From the NCBI GenBank assembly GCA_039105265.1, contig JAPFFF010000010.1:5580001-5644000 (forward strand): a stretch of 64,000 nt of DNA, in the 5' to 3' direction. The notes under the pieces are model-generated. The model had not been told where the DNA came from. It saw only the letters and a program-made list of their open reading frames with translations, and did no database searches. The stretch comes from Tritrichomonas musculus (lineage: Eukaryota > Parabasalia > Tritrichomonadida > Tritrichomonadidae). This document shows, piece by piece, positions 20,257 to 30,900 of the stretch (positions within the stretch are counted from its first letter, which is position 1; each line of letters starts with the position of its first letter). The translations under genes were made by a program, and so were the position numbers.

Positions 20257-20691
20257 TACATATTCATTAATAACTTTTGATTGTTGGTCGACAACGTTTG
20301 AAAGCTTATTAATATGTTCTTCAAGTATTTTATTTTTGTTGTTCAATTGATTTATTAATTCATTGAGTTCGTTAATCGATTCTTTCATTAATGATATATC
20401 AGCTTTGATGTTGTCATTTTCAAGTGTTTTAGTGATTGTGTTCCCAACTTTCTTCAAATAAATGTCGCCGTTAAGTCTTTTACCGTCTGTACAATTTCGC
20501 TTAGTGATTTTGTATTCGTTGCCGTCATTAGTGATGATTTTATAAATCTTGTTCAAATAGTTAGTCGTTTGTGATTTCATTTGCTCGATATTCTTTTGAT
20601 AGAACAAATTGAACTCTTCAATTGATTTAAATACTTTTGATTCATTTACATTATCATTTATAACTTTAAGTTCATTAATGTTTTCATTCAT
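20215..20691 (-). CDS. Polinton coiled-coil protein
   Basis: 158 residues. The C-terminal half is a regular heptad coiled coil (MKESINELNELINQLNNKN and similar) and the N-terminal half is helical and charged. There is a short basic middle part around KITKRNCTDGKRLNGD. No membrane span. It is next to the amphipathic-peptide gene and the capsid gene, so a virion role is plausible. Family unknown. Confidence 0.65.
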   Translation of the reverse strand: MNENINELKVINDNVNESKVFKSIEEFNLFYQKNIEQMKSQTTNYLNKIYKIITNDGNEYKITKRNCTDGKRLNGDIYLKKVGNTITKTLENDNIKADISLMKESINELNELINQLNNKNKILEEHINKLSNVVDQQSKVINEYVLNVVAPDNHRMIK

Positions 20692-20727
20692 TTATAATTA
20701 TATTAAATCATTATAATTCATTGTTTT

Positions 20728-20982
20728 TCATTTAACTTCATTCAATATTGATTTTCCAAATCTCCCAACTCTGTCAGCAACATTTAAACCTGTATCAATT
20801 GCGTCAACAACCTGACCGACACCAGGAATGAATTGTGTAATCGGTTTAACTCTGTCAACGATTTGCTTTCCAACATCAACAACTTTTGGTAATGCTTTAA
20901 CTGCTTTCTGAGCGAATGATTTTACTTTGCTGCCAATTGATTTAAATGCGTTCTTGATTTTGTTGAATATACCGACACCCAT
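20728..20982 (-). CDS. Polinton amphipathic-helix protein, possible membrane-active peptide
   Basis: 84 residues beginning MGVGIFNKIKNAFKSIGSKV, a Lys-rich amphipathic helix with Gly/Phe/Ile on one face, followed by KSFAQKAVKALPKVVDVGKQ and a Gly-rich hydrophobic segment FIPGVGQVVDAI. This layout is like membrane-lytic factors carried inside non-enveloped capsids, for example adenovirus protein VI. That comparison is by physical character, not by sequence match. It is divergent from the capsid gene with 49 bp between them containing AT-rich promoter-like sequence, consistent with joint expression as virion parts. Confidence 0.6.
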   Translation of the reverse strand: MGVGIFNKIKNAFKSIGSKVKSFAQKAVKALPKVVDVGKQIVDRVKPITQFIPGVGQVVDAIDTGLNVADRVGRFGKSILNEVK

Positions 20983-21031
20983 AATTTAATTAATGATAAA
21001 AGTGTTTTATTTCCTTTTTATTCAATCATAA

Positions 21032-22975
21032 ATGTTATACAGAAACGAGAGAGCCCATAATCTTCGCACTGAAACAGGAAACGTTCTTCATGCATTTGAA
21101 GAGATGAGAAACATGATTAATGTCAATGACGGTACGCGTTCATTTTCATTTAGAACTGTTGACTGTCATGACCAACCAGCTCCATTTCATCAAGGACAAT
21201 ATTCGCAAATCAGTTTAACACATCCTGACCACTTCATAAGTGATATTGATAAAGGTTTCTTAACATTTCACGTTAAATTAGATTTGTCATTGAATACAGA
21301 TATGAGTAAATTAAATGAAATCAATGACCCCAACAACTTGTACAAACTGTTTGTCGGTTTCAAATCATCAAACCAGTTGTTTGACAGGTTAGAGATTCTT
21401 CATAATAATGTCAATGTCGGATACCAACAGAATGAATGCATTCGTGAGGGCTTCTTATATTCTTCAGTTAAACCAGAAGCCGAGAAGAAACGTCGCAGAT
21501 TCGTTCATTCATTGTGGGAAAACATTAGCAACTATTCACAAACACATGCAGGAGCTTATGTCAACTTGAATTCATTTAAGAACACAGGAAGAAGTGAAGT
21601 CGAATTTGATTTGAATGTTCCTTTTGATGATTTGCTCGCATTACAAGCATTCGATTTATTCCCTAACGGAATCATTGGTGATTTATCAATTCGTTTTCAA
21701 GTTAGTCCCGCTGGTCTTGTTTGGGCAGTATTAGACCCTTACACAGTTGCTGAAGCAAAAGTATTTCTTGAAGATAATGATTCAATATCGATGGAAGAAT
21801 TAAACAGACTAAAGGAAATCAAAGCACGAGGACACCTCAAACATCAATTCACACAAATTGGTAATCAAGCAGTGATTCCAGGACCTGGAGACAATCCAGA
21901 CCCACCATCACCTGAACCAACACCAACGAAATATCAATTGAAGTATGAAGTTAGAGAACAATACGTATCTGCATCTGGAGGTGATTTCGATGAACTGATT
22001 GAAAATTGTTCATTAATATTTAGCTTTACTGATGATGAATTTACTGAACTTGGAATTGAAAAGACTGATGATAATAAAGCAATTTGTCAAGCCCATTATA
22101 CCAAAGAACATGGTAAATTACCTCAACCATCACATGCAGGTCATGTTTACGTTAACTTTGTATCTAAAACTGAAGCCAACAAGTTGATGAGCGCTCATTA
22201 TTCAAAACAAACAGCAACATTAACAGTTAATCGAATGACCATCACAGCTTGTAAATCTAATATGCAAGGCTTTGGTGTTTGTGAAGCTACAAGACAAGGA
22301 ATTGAAGACATTTTAAGACAAGGTTTAATCATTCCTTCACAAAAAGTTGATTATCATGCTTTTCCAATCGCTCCAGCAGCAAACGGAATCAAGTCAACAT
22401 TGAATATCCCATTAATCAATGCAACTAATTTATCAATCATGTTTCCAAAGCATCATAATGATTTAACTGTCTTTGAAAATCCAGTTTATCAAAACTGTTT
22501 CTTGAATATTGGTGGAAAGAACTTCCCAGACGAAAACGTTTCAACCATTGGTGCACGATTCTTTGAAAATCAATTAACGGCTGGTGATTTAGATGCAATC
22601 ACTCTTTCATGCACAAAGGAATTTGAGGATTCGATGACAATGCCAAAGAATGACGCTAACGGTAAGAGATACAACAACACAATCAGTGATGCAACATCAT
22701 TTGTATTCAACATTCAAACAGAACGAGCAAGTGCAGGATATTGTTATGACGGACTTGATGGAGGTTTCGGAAACGTTCAGATACAAGTCAATGGGCAACC
22801 AATATATACAGGAGATGATGACACATATTTCAATGTTGTTGAACCAGATGGAACCATTGTCAAACCTCCTCCGACTCAATTATGGATAACTAGGGACTCT
22901 TACTTTAAACTATCTCTTGACGGATTGGTTTACGTTGATGACGAATCTCCACAAGGAAGTCAAGCAAATGAATAA
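21032..22975 (+). CDS. Polinton major capsid protein candidate (double jelly-roll)
   Basis: 647 residues, beta-rich, without membrane spans, the size and position expected for the Polinton major capsid protein. The N-terminus holds motifs like GQYSQISLTHPDHFISDI and GFLTFHVKLDL, and phrases such as VEFDLNVPFDDLLALQAFDL recall the first jelly roll of trichomonad Maverick capsid proteins. A Pro-rich linker near residue 290 (DNPDPPSPEPTPTK) separates N-terminal sequence from a lower-similarity insert. Double-jelly-roll proteins form trimeric hexons in the icosahedral shell. Assignment rests on length, composition and neighbourhood; a structure-based comparison was not possible. Confidence 0.65.
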   Translation: MLYRNERAHNLRTETGNVLHAFEEMRNMINVNDGTRSFSFRTVDCHDQPAPFHQGQYSQISLTHPDHFISDIDKGFLTFHVKLDLSLNTDMSKLNEINDPNNLYKLFVGFKSSNQLFDRLEILHNNVNVGYQQNECIREGFLYSSVKPEAEKKRRRFVHSLWENISNYSQTHAGAYVNLNSFKNTGRSEVEFDLNVPFDDLLALQAFDLFPNGIIGDLSIRFQVSPAGLVWAVLDPYTVAEAKVFLEDNDSISMEELNRLKEIKARGHLKHQFTQIGNQAVIPGPGDNPDPPSPEPTPTKYQLKYEVREQYVSASGGDFDELIENCSLIFSFTDDEFTELGIEKTDDNKAICQAHYTKEHGKLPQPSHAGHVYVNFVSKTEANKLMSAHYSKQTATLTVNRMTITACKSNMQGFGVCEATRQGIEDILRQGLIIPSQKVDYHAFPIAPAANGIKSTLNIPLINATNLSIMFPKHHNDLTVFENPVYQNCFLNIGGKNFPDENVSTIGARFFENQLTAGDLDAITLSCTKEFEDSMTMPKNDANGKRYNNTISDATSFVFNIQTERASAGYCYDGLDGGFGNVQIQVNGQPIYTGDDDTYFNVVEPDGTIVKPPPTQLWITRDSYFKLSLDGLVYVDDESPQGSQANE

Positions 22976-22997
22976 AAATAATGATTTCATTAAATAA

Positions 22998-23032
22998 TCA
23001 TTTTGCTTTGCAAAAGGGAACAGAGTTCCTTC
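22998..23032. repeat. 35-bp double-hairpin module, copy 1 (intergenic)
   Basis: TTTTGCTTTGCAAAA followed by GGGAACAGAGTTCC: two small hairpins side by side between the capsid and integrase genes. The reverse complement of this 35-bp unit occurs at 38398-38432 inside the ATPase gene. Confidence 0.8.
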
Positions 23033-23062
23033 ATAAATTAATGCTTTATTTTTGCGATTCAA

Positions 23063-24142
23063 ATGAATGAATCAATCAACTATCCTTTCAAATCTAAATA
23101 CAAGTACATCAAAGACACGGGCATTAAAACCGAGCCCTATATTAAGGATTACCAATTGAAGACAGTAAAGAAACTATCAAAACCTGACTTCTCATTTGAA
23201 CCGTATGCGTACGAAATTGATATAATGTTTGCATTAAATAAAGCTTATTTAGTAATAATCAATGTAAACACCAAATACCTAATTGTTGAACCAATTGATT
23301 ACAAGTCTGAGTATTATGTAATCAAAGTAATTGATAAACTAGTCAATAAAAGAAATATCAGAATTGAAACAATTAAATGTGATGGTGAAAAGGCTTTTAT
23401 ATCAAATGCATTCAAAAGTTATTGCAACGGTGAAGAGCAAAGATATCAATTAGACAAACACACAATTAAATTCAAAGCACCAAACAAAATAAAGTTAATC
23501 ATTGATGATTCACCTTTCACGAATGCACATAAATGTGTCGATGCAGTAATCAGAACATTACGAAATGCTTTCGGTCAATCACAACAACGAATGACAAACA
23601 ATGTATTGATACAACAAACGGTTGAATGGTACAATAACACGCCTCATTCATCTCTTCGTTTATTGAATCCTTTATACACATCATTTGACGAAGAAACTGA
23701 TGAATACCTTGACAAACGACAATCAAAATACATTTATCTAACACCTCAACAGATGCAAGATGACCGCGACCTTGAATGGCAATACATTAGAGCCAAATCA
23801 ATGCAATTGAAAGAGATTCAACAAAAACAACGATTTAAAGGTCTTCTGTCATATAAACCCAAAAATATAATACTCATTCACACCGATTACGGAAAAACAG
23901 AAAAGAAACATGAAAAGCGAAGAAGAGTGTTCAATGAACTTGCTGAATTCATTTGTTATGAATCAGGAAACGTTAAATGTAAACTATTAAATCCTTTGCG
24001 TCAAACTAACAAAACACTGAAGAACAAAACAATAATAACAGTTCCAATCATGTACACAAAATATGTTTGTTCGTCAATAGATGCTTTGAATGATGATTAT
24101 AAAGTATTCTTTTTGACTTATAAAACGCAAAATGAAAGCTAA
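23063..24142 (+). CDS. Polinton integrase (retroviral-type, rve fold)
   Basis: 359 residues. The central region has the rve-integrase layout: YEIDIMFALNKAYLVIINV with the first acidic residue in beta-1, IETIKCDGEKAFISNAF with the second, and then NAHKCVDAVIRTLRNAFGQS in the helix that normally carries the third, followed by the N-x-x-P-H-S-S type string NNTPHSSLRLLNPLYT. Polinton integrases cut and join the element ends to target DNA with 6-bp staggers, which fits the duplication seen here. The C-terminal 120 residues are basic and probably bind DNA. It starts after a TTTATTTTT motif and overlaps the next gene by 11 bp. Confidence 0.88.
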   Translation: MNESINYPFKSKYKYIKDTGIKTEPYIKDYQLKTVKKLSKPDFSFEPYAYEIDIMFALNKAYLVIINVNTKYLIVEPIDYKSEYYVIKVIDKLVNKRNIRIETIKCDGEKAFISNAFKSYCNGEEQRYQLDKHTIKFKAPNKIKLIIDDSPFTNAHKCVDAVIRTLRNAFGQSQQRMTNNVLIQQTVEWYNNTPHSSLRLLNPLYTSFDEETDEYLDKRQSKYIYLTPQQMQDDRDLEWQYIRAKSMQLKEIQQKQRFKGLLSYKPKNIILIHTDYGKTEKKHEKRRRVFNELAEFICYESGNVKCKLLNPLRQTNKTLKNKTIITVPIMYTKYVCSSIDALNDDYKVFFLTYKTQNES

Positions 24143-24482
24143 ACAACCAATCACAAAACGATACTATCACACACAAACAAAAGATTTTAATCTTCCTGAT
24201 GATTTCGTTTATAGTCGCAACAAGAAGTACATTGTTGTTCAGTATTGTGGTGCTGTTGTCAATCAACATATTGTTGGTGATTTGATGGTTCATTCAGATA
24301 TTGTTGAATTCATGCCTTTCTGCGACCATTTCATTATGCTTGCTAACAGACGACAAACGAAATATCGTAAATATGAATGTCTGAACAACACAAAAAAAGA
24401 GTATCATTTATGGTTCACAGATATGAAAGGAAACGTTATTGAACCTGAATCATTTATATTCAGTTGTCTTTTGATTTATTAA
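24132..24482 (+). CDS. Polinton unknown protein, 116 residues
   Basis: Overlaps the 3' end of the integrase gene by 11 bp in another frame. Beta-rich, with YIVVQYCGAVVNQHIVG and, near the end, EYHLWFTDMKGNVIEPESF, a pattern reminiscent of the last strands of viral jelly-roll proteins. A minor capsid or penton-like part is a guess from that pattern. No membrane span or catalytic motif is seen. Confidence 0.55.
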   Translation: MKAKQPITKRYYHTQTKDFNLPDDFVYSRNKKYIVVQYCGAVVNQHIVGDLMVHSDIVEFMPFCDHFIMLANRRQTKYRKYECLNNTKKEYHLWFTDMKGNVIEPESFIFSCLLIY

Positions 24483-24494
24483 TGACTATTCAAA

Positions 24495-25613
24495 ATGGAT
24501 TCTCATGTATTTTATTTAAATCCGAATCAATTGGCTGATATGAGCAATTATAAAATTAATGGTGTAGCACCGATTGCATTTGCTATGATTACGACTACTG
24601 AATCAAGGTCAATTTATATTTTTCCATCAACTTTTACATTTCCGAGGCAAGTTCAAAGTATTTATAAAGGTACAACATTAACGACTAGACCTGCATGGAT
24701 GTTATATTTAATTGGTGATGGAATTTATAGTCCGTCATACATATTTATACGAAAGATACTACCAGGATTTCAAGAACCTGTATTTGTATTATTAAATGAT
24801 AACACACCTAAAGATATAACAAATTATTATGTAGAATATGATGGTGAAGCTTATTTTAATAGAGTAAATTTCGCTTTTACTTATGAGGTATTCATGAATG
24901 CATTTAATAATATAATTACTGCAGCTGATACAGGTTATAATCCTAATGCAAATAAAACATATATATCATTCACCGTTTATGATAATCCAAACTTAATACC
25001 GATAATTGATTTCTATGATAACACAGAACCAGGTTCTGACACCAATGATATTAGAATACAAACAATGAACGATTTAAATCAAAATACGAATTATAAACCG
25101 AAGAAACCTGCACATTTAGGTTTTCGAAATGATACTATATTCACTGAATATCCTATATTCAAACCAAATATAAAACCCGATAACGAAACAACAGCAAATG
25201 AAACAACAGAAAATATTAAATCATTAACTCCCAATCCACCAAGAAAGCATAAATCAAAAGAAAATGATAACAAAGTTCATTTTTCAGCATCAGCCATAAG
25301 TACAAAACCAAATTATCCAACAAGCTATGAACCTATGGAAATTGAAGACGATTGGCATGTAAGAAATCAAAATCAATCACAAGGCTTTTATTTTGAAACA
25401 CCAAATCCTAATAAGACATCAAATTATTCTGAACGACAACAAAACATAAATAATGATACTTTTGAAGACTTGTCAACTTCACTTGATAATCAGCAAGACC
25501 AGAAGCAACAACCACAATCAACAAAACGTTATAGTTTTAGAATCGTTTCAGACCCAAATGACAAAAATAATAATAATAATAATAACAATAATGGAGGTTT
25601 TGATTTAAATTAA
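24495..25613 (+). CDS. Polinton unknown protein with disordered C-terminus
   Basis: 372 residues. The N-terminal 190 residues are hydrophobic-aromatic and probably beta-rich (RSIYIFPSTFTFPRQVQSIY, FTYEVFMNAFNNII), and the rest is disordered, rich in Asn, Thr, Pro and Gln, ending in a poly-Asn tract. It lies 12 bp downstream of the previous gene, apparently in the same transcription direction as capsid and integrase. A minor structural protein is plausible. Family not recognised. The gene converges on the 764-residue gene with no spacer: its stop codon adjoins that gene's stop. Confidence 0.65.
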   Translation: MDSHVFYLNPNQLADMSNYKINGVAPIAFAMITTTESRSIYIFPSTFTFPRQVQSIYKGTTLTTRPAWMLYLIGDGIYSPSYIFIRKILPGFQEPVFVLLNDNTPKDITNYYVEYDGEAYFNRVNFAFTYEVFMNAFNNIITAADTGYNPNANKTYISFTVYDNPNLIPIIDFYDNTEPGSDTNDIRIQTMNDLNQNTNYKPKKPAHLGFRNDTIFTEYPIFKPNIKPDNETTANETTENIKSLTPNPPRKHKSKENDNKVHFSASAISTKPNYPTSYEPMEIEDDWHVRNQNQSQGFYFETPNPNKTSNYSERQQNINNDTFEDLSTSLDNQQDQKQQPQSTKRYSFRIVSDPNDKNNNNNNNNNGGFDLN

Positions 25614-27908
25614 TTATTCATTATTCATTCTTTGATGTAATGGTTTAAGATTAACAGCAAAATTATCATATTTATTTTTGTTCTGCAATTTGCTTTCTTT
25701 AAGTTGTGCTTTGAATGCTGTGTATCCACAATTTGGATATATATCTCTTTCTATTGCTGCAGAGATTCGTTTAATGAAATTATCTTTAACGTTCTTAATA
25801 TCTTCTGGCGTTGCTTCTTTAATTCCTTCTGCATTTCGTTTCAACCTGTTATATCCTTCTTGCTTACTTACATCAACATTGAAACCAACACCAAAGACAA
25901 CATAATCAATGTAATGCATTAATTCAGTAAATTGTTTACCCCATTGACTTGGTTCAGCCTTTAATTCTCCTGATGTGATATCAATAGCTTTATCAATAAT
26001 CTTCTCAACATATGATTGAACATTCTTTCCTAATACTGAAACATATTCTTTATTGTTCTGTTGTTTCCAATATGTCCATTGTTCATATGTTAATATCTTT
26101 CCATTGAACTTATTGTCTTGAATTAGTTCTTTGAAAGGAGCATCAAAGAGATAAGCAAATAACATATTTGATACAGCAAGGTAATTGATGAGTTTCTTCA
26201 AAGGAGATAATACAAAGAATTGTTCGTCATTCCAATACACTTTCCAGACTTTAGAAAAGATTGATGACCAATAAGAACTTGGTGTAATACGTTTGCTGAC
26301 TCTTGCTTTTCCCAGACCCATAGGACCGTAATAATTTTCTAGCTCTTGCATTTCTTTTCCCTTTGTTAATTTGTATTGACCAGCATCCCAATCAATTTTC
26401 TTGATATCTTTATCAAATAATGATTGAATCCATTTATTGAACGGCATTTCTTTTCTTTCTTGTTTTGTTTTAATAACAGATTTCCAAACTTTCTTGTAAG
26501 GAGAAGCAAATACAAGCTTGTATCCGTTAATGATTGAAGGATTACCGTTCCTATCAATTAAAACAACATCATCAACTTTATCACCGTTCAAGTCTGTTAT
26601 TGAGTTTCCTAACGGGTCTTTGGCATTTTCTGGTAATAAACGATATCTTGGTTTACCGTCTTTATCAACTGAATTCTTACAGTATTCAATAGCTGTATCA
26701 CGACAAGCTGCATTCGGAATGTATTTGATTCTGAAGTTTCCGTTAATAATCATATCAATAAATTTATCTCTGTAATAGGATATATTACCACCAACCCGAG
26801 GTATTTCAAGCTTGTCAAATGAATCCTTTAATGTTGAGTTAACAAGAGGCATATCTTTTTTATCACGACGTCCGCGAGTATTCTTTGAGGGTTGCTTTGC
26901 ATTTCTTATTAATTCATCAAGTATTTCAGCATCTGCTTTGTTATCTTCTGCATATCCTTTGTATTTCCTTGCAAAAGGTGATTTAATTTCTTGTGCTTCT
27001 TCTTCATTATCAACATATCTGTATGGTTGTTTTGCAGGTGTTTTTGTATATCTGTATGCTTCGGTTGCTGCTTCATCATCATCATGCCAATCATCTAATT
27101 CATCATCATATAATGATTGAAGAGGTCCGTTATTATTGTTGTTGTCGTCTGCCATTTTATTAGTTGAAAAATTATTTTTATTGTGTTCCTTTGATGGTTC
27201 AATAAAAGAATCAGATAAATCATCGTTTTTCAATATTAATGACTCAGAATCTGATTCGCTTAATGTTATATTAAGTAATGAATCTTCACTGTCTTTAGGC
27301 AATTGTATTGTCGAGTCATTTTCATCAGAATCACTCGGAGTTATGCGTTTTCTTCTTGGTGTTCTTCGTTTATTAGTATCAAGTGTTGGTTCATGTATGC
27401 TTGTTCTCTTTCTTCTTCCTTTGTTGGTTTGTGGTGTTTGACTCTTTCTCGGTGGTTTGATGGGTGATGAACGAAAACCGTCAGAGCTATAATTTAAATC
27501 ATCATTGACAACAATATTGAAGTAATTGATAATGATATCAAGACTTTTTTTATCTGTTGTGTACTCTTTTAAACTAAGGAATCGATTGCCTTTACTTTTA
27601 ATACCTGCATTGATTTTGTTCATCAATGAAACAAATCGACGAAACTTGACTTTCATTTCACGAATCTTTCCCACACTTCTTCCTGTATATTCATTGTTTT
27701 GTATTTGATACAACAAATTAATTAAATCATTGGGGTGTTCTAGTTTGTATGTACTGAGAAACGTGTTCTTAAAATAATCTATCGGGTCCTCTAGTTCTTC
27801 ATCATCATCAGGTTTAGATACCTCACTATCAAATATAGTTTCATCATCAATATTACTTAAATCTAATTCAAAGCTATCAGATGAATTATTTTTATCTTGT
27901 TTTGACAT
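25614..27908 (-). CDS. Polinton large unknown protein (764 residues)
   Basis: The first half (to about residue 360) is disordered and acidic, with Ser/Asp tracts, basic patches such as RRTPRRKRITPSDSDEN and a poly-Asn run; phosphorylation or cleavage sites could lie here. The second half (about 370-750) is globular, with aromatic-rich strings such as YWSSIFSKVWKVYWNDEQFF and PLKKLINYLAVSNMLFAYLF. No family recognised. Size and placement opposite the structural genes suggest a virion or assembly protein. It begins 22 bp from the divergent fibre-like gene, so the two may share a control region. Confidence 0.7.
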   Translation of the reverse strand: MSKQDKNNSSDSFELDLSNIDDETIFDSEVSKPDDDEELEDPIDYFKNTFLSTYKLEHPNDLINLLYQIQNNEYTGRSVGKIREMKVKFRRFVSLMNKINAGIKSKGNRFLSLKEYTTDKKSLDIIINYFNIVVNDDLNYSSDGFRSSPIKPPRKSQTPQTNKGRRKRTSIHEPTLDTNKRRTPRRKRITPSDSDENDSTIQLPKDSEDSLLNITLSESDSESLILKNDDLSDSFIEPSKEHNKNNFSTNKMADDNNNNNGPLQSLYDDELDDWHDDDEAATEAYRYTKTPAKQPYRYVDNEEEAQEIKSPFARKYKGYAEDNKADAEILDELIRNAKQPSKNTRGRRDKKDMPLVNSTLKDSFDKLEIPRVGGNISYYRDKFIDMIINGNFRIKYIPNAACRDTAIEYCKNSVDKDGKPRYRLLPENAKDPLGNSITDLNGDKVDDVVLIDRNGNPSIINGYKLVFASPYKKVWKSVIKTKQERKEMPFNKWIQSLFDKDIKKIDWDAGQYKLTKGKEMQELENYYGPMGLGKARVSKRITPSSYWSSIFSKVWKVYWNDEQFFVLSPLKKLINYLAVSNMLFAYLFDAPFKELIQDNKFNGKILTYEQWTYWKQQNNKEYVSVLGKNVQSYVEKIIDKAIDITSGELKAEPSQWGKQFTELMHYIDYVVFGVGFNVDVSKQEGYNRLKRNAEGIKEATPEDIKNVKDNFIKRISAAIERDIYPNCGYTAFKAQLKESKLQNKNKYDNFAVNLKPLHQRMNNE

Positions 27909-27930
27909 TGTTTAGTTTCTAATAAATTGA

Positions 27931-30900
27931 ATGTTTACGATTGAGCAGAGCGGACACATAACAAAAACAAATACTATTGACGGATTGATTAACGAATACA
28001 TTAAAAGATATGTCGATAATTATGTTATCAAAGGTGATACATCGAACGGAAACGTAGGGATTTCAAACGGAAATGGAATCACTAAGGAACAATTGAATGA
28101 AGCAGTTAACGGATTGCGTGATTATGTTATCAACAATTATGCTTTATCAACTGATATACCTGAACCAATTGATATAACGAATTATGCATTGAAGACGGAT
28201 ATACCAGAAGTACTCAAAAATAGTGAGTTGCAATTGAACATAAAAGAACTATTACCCGACGAAATGTTTCAGAAATTGATGGCTGAAGATGATAAACCAT
28301 TATCAGCTCAAGCATCAATGTGTTTAACAAGTATAGCAGTTAATGAAGGTTTTCAATCGGCTTTGGATGATTGTGCCGAACGATATGTTCCAAAAGATGA
28401 TTTGAAGAATTACATCACGAGAGATAATTTGAATGTATCAACTGAATACACAATTGAAATCAAGACATATATGTTTCCTAATATAGGTCCAGTACCAGAA
28501 GAATATGAAGAAAACGGAATGGATACATCTCACGTTTTACCGTTCAAAGAAGGAACACATTTGGTTGGTTATAAATTAGACAATAGTGGTAATATATTCC
28601 ATTTTGATATCAGATTTAAGACAAATGAATTATATGCTGATGATGAATATAACGTTAAACAACATGAAGCTGAAGGATTTGAAAGTGAAGGGGAGTATTT
28701 TGAATTAGTGTGGGATGAATTTACTGGAGCAATTTATGATAGATATCAATACCTTCCAATAACAATAACATTAGCAGAAACAAATGATGAATTAGCATTG
28801 AAGAGTGATATACCTGAACCTGTTGATTTGACACCGTATTATACTAGTGCACAAGCTGATGAGAAGTTCGTCGATGAGGATGAATTGGCTTATGAATTAG
28901 ATAAGTATGAAACGAAAACAGTTGCAGAAGGAAAATATGCAATGAAGAGTGAAATCCCAGAAATTATTGAGGGTCAAACAACAATTCAATTCGAAATCGT
29001 CAATAATACAATTCCTGATTTGGATTACAACACATATCATGAAATGATTGAGCAATACGGGTTGGATATTGTTTCATCAAACAGTTTTTATACGGGTCAT
29101 TATGTTCATGTAGACTATTCGTACAATGACGATGATGACGAACAACCCTCTCAGATAATGCGTATCGAAGGAAGTGATTCAAGTATTTGGTTTTTGTATG
29201 ACAGCCATGAATTAATCAATCCAGGAACTGGCGATACACCAGAAGTTTTATCGTGTTCAATTACCAAAACTATCGAACCAACAGACAGAAACGCTTATTC
29301 AGCTAGATATGTGTCGAATACTTATGCATTGAAGACGGATATACCAGAACCAGTTGACTTGACACCGTATTATACTAGTGCACAAGCTGATGAGAAGTTT
29401 GTTGATGAAGATGAATTAGCTTATGAATTAGATAAGTATGCATTGAAAACAGATATACCAACAATTCCAACTGATTTGGTTAATGAATCTGCATTGAATA
29501 CTGCATTATACGGAACTGAATTGAATATTGAATATCCGAATCCCGTTCGTGATTATATATTTGTAAAACCATACTTACCAGAAACCGATATACATGTGAT
29601 ATTTGATGTTAATTGGGGTTCTAACAAGGATTACATTAACAATATTCAGCATTTTGATTTGATATTCAAGCCTTATGAAAAATATATGAGAGGATATAGA
29701 ATGATGTTAGATAATGGATTATCTATTGTATGGTATGACCGTGGCGAATTTATGTTGTGTAATTCAAGTGGCAATACTCAATGGTTAATCAACGTCATTA
29801 AAGCACAAATCGAATCACCATTTATTAAAACTGCAAATGTTGTTGATGAAAATCCAGAACAAATCACAATTCAATGTACACAGAATGAAAGTGGTTGTGT
29901 AGTTCCTGATGATGATATAAGAAGAGTATTCACAACCAAAAATATTATCGTCAAATTCAAACGAAATGCTGATGATGCATCATATGAAGAAGTTGAATAC
30001 GAATACAGTTTATATAAAAGTTTGAATATGATTTACAAATCAACAAGCAATGAATTAATAAATATTAATTATAATACCCATATCGTTTCATTGAGAGCTG
30101 AGGACGATACACTGACTAATATATATGATGCATCTATCACATTAATCAGCATCCGACCTGTGAATGATGATATGATTACTTCGGTGAAATATGTGAATGA
30201 TAACTTTGCACTGAAGTCAAACGTCATAACAGAAGAACAACTAATAAAAAAATGTGCTATTGATTGCGGACCGATTACAGAGGGCGGTGAAATATCAATT
30301 CATTATCTAAAACTTGAAGATAAGGTAATTAAACTGGAATATATAGTAGGTGATTATGCGCTATGTTTGGAAATAAGAATATTGTTCTATGATACAACTG
30401 GAAATCCTCATAACATTGTTCTTGTATTACATCAAAGAACTGTGTATTTCGACAATTTCAAATTCCCATTCTATTATGAAGACACTGTTGATATAACATC
30501 AGGAAGACCCCTGACATATAATTTCCCAATAGGCGGATATTCTTGGACAACTACTCAGGAATTATTAGATGCTAAACAAATATATTCAAGATGCATCATG
30601 TCCCGAGGTTATTTAGCAAAATATAAGGCTGCTATTTACGGAACACAATCAAACACAACAATCACACATTACTCGCCGATTGAATCATCAATGAACTCTG
30701 TTAGTGATTTCGTTATAGGTTCTCCAGTGTATATGACAGGTAAGGTTTACAAACATGTTGGTGATGAATGGAAACCATCAACAGCAGATGATACAACTGA
30801 TTGTATTTGTAGTGTCAAAACATCAGGAACATGGAAGGAGTATGTCGGTATATGTGTGAGAATCGATGACAAAAATAAATGTATCACATTTAGTTCACAT

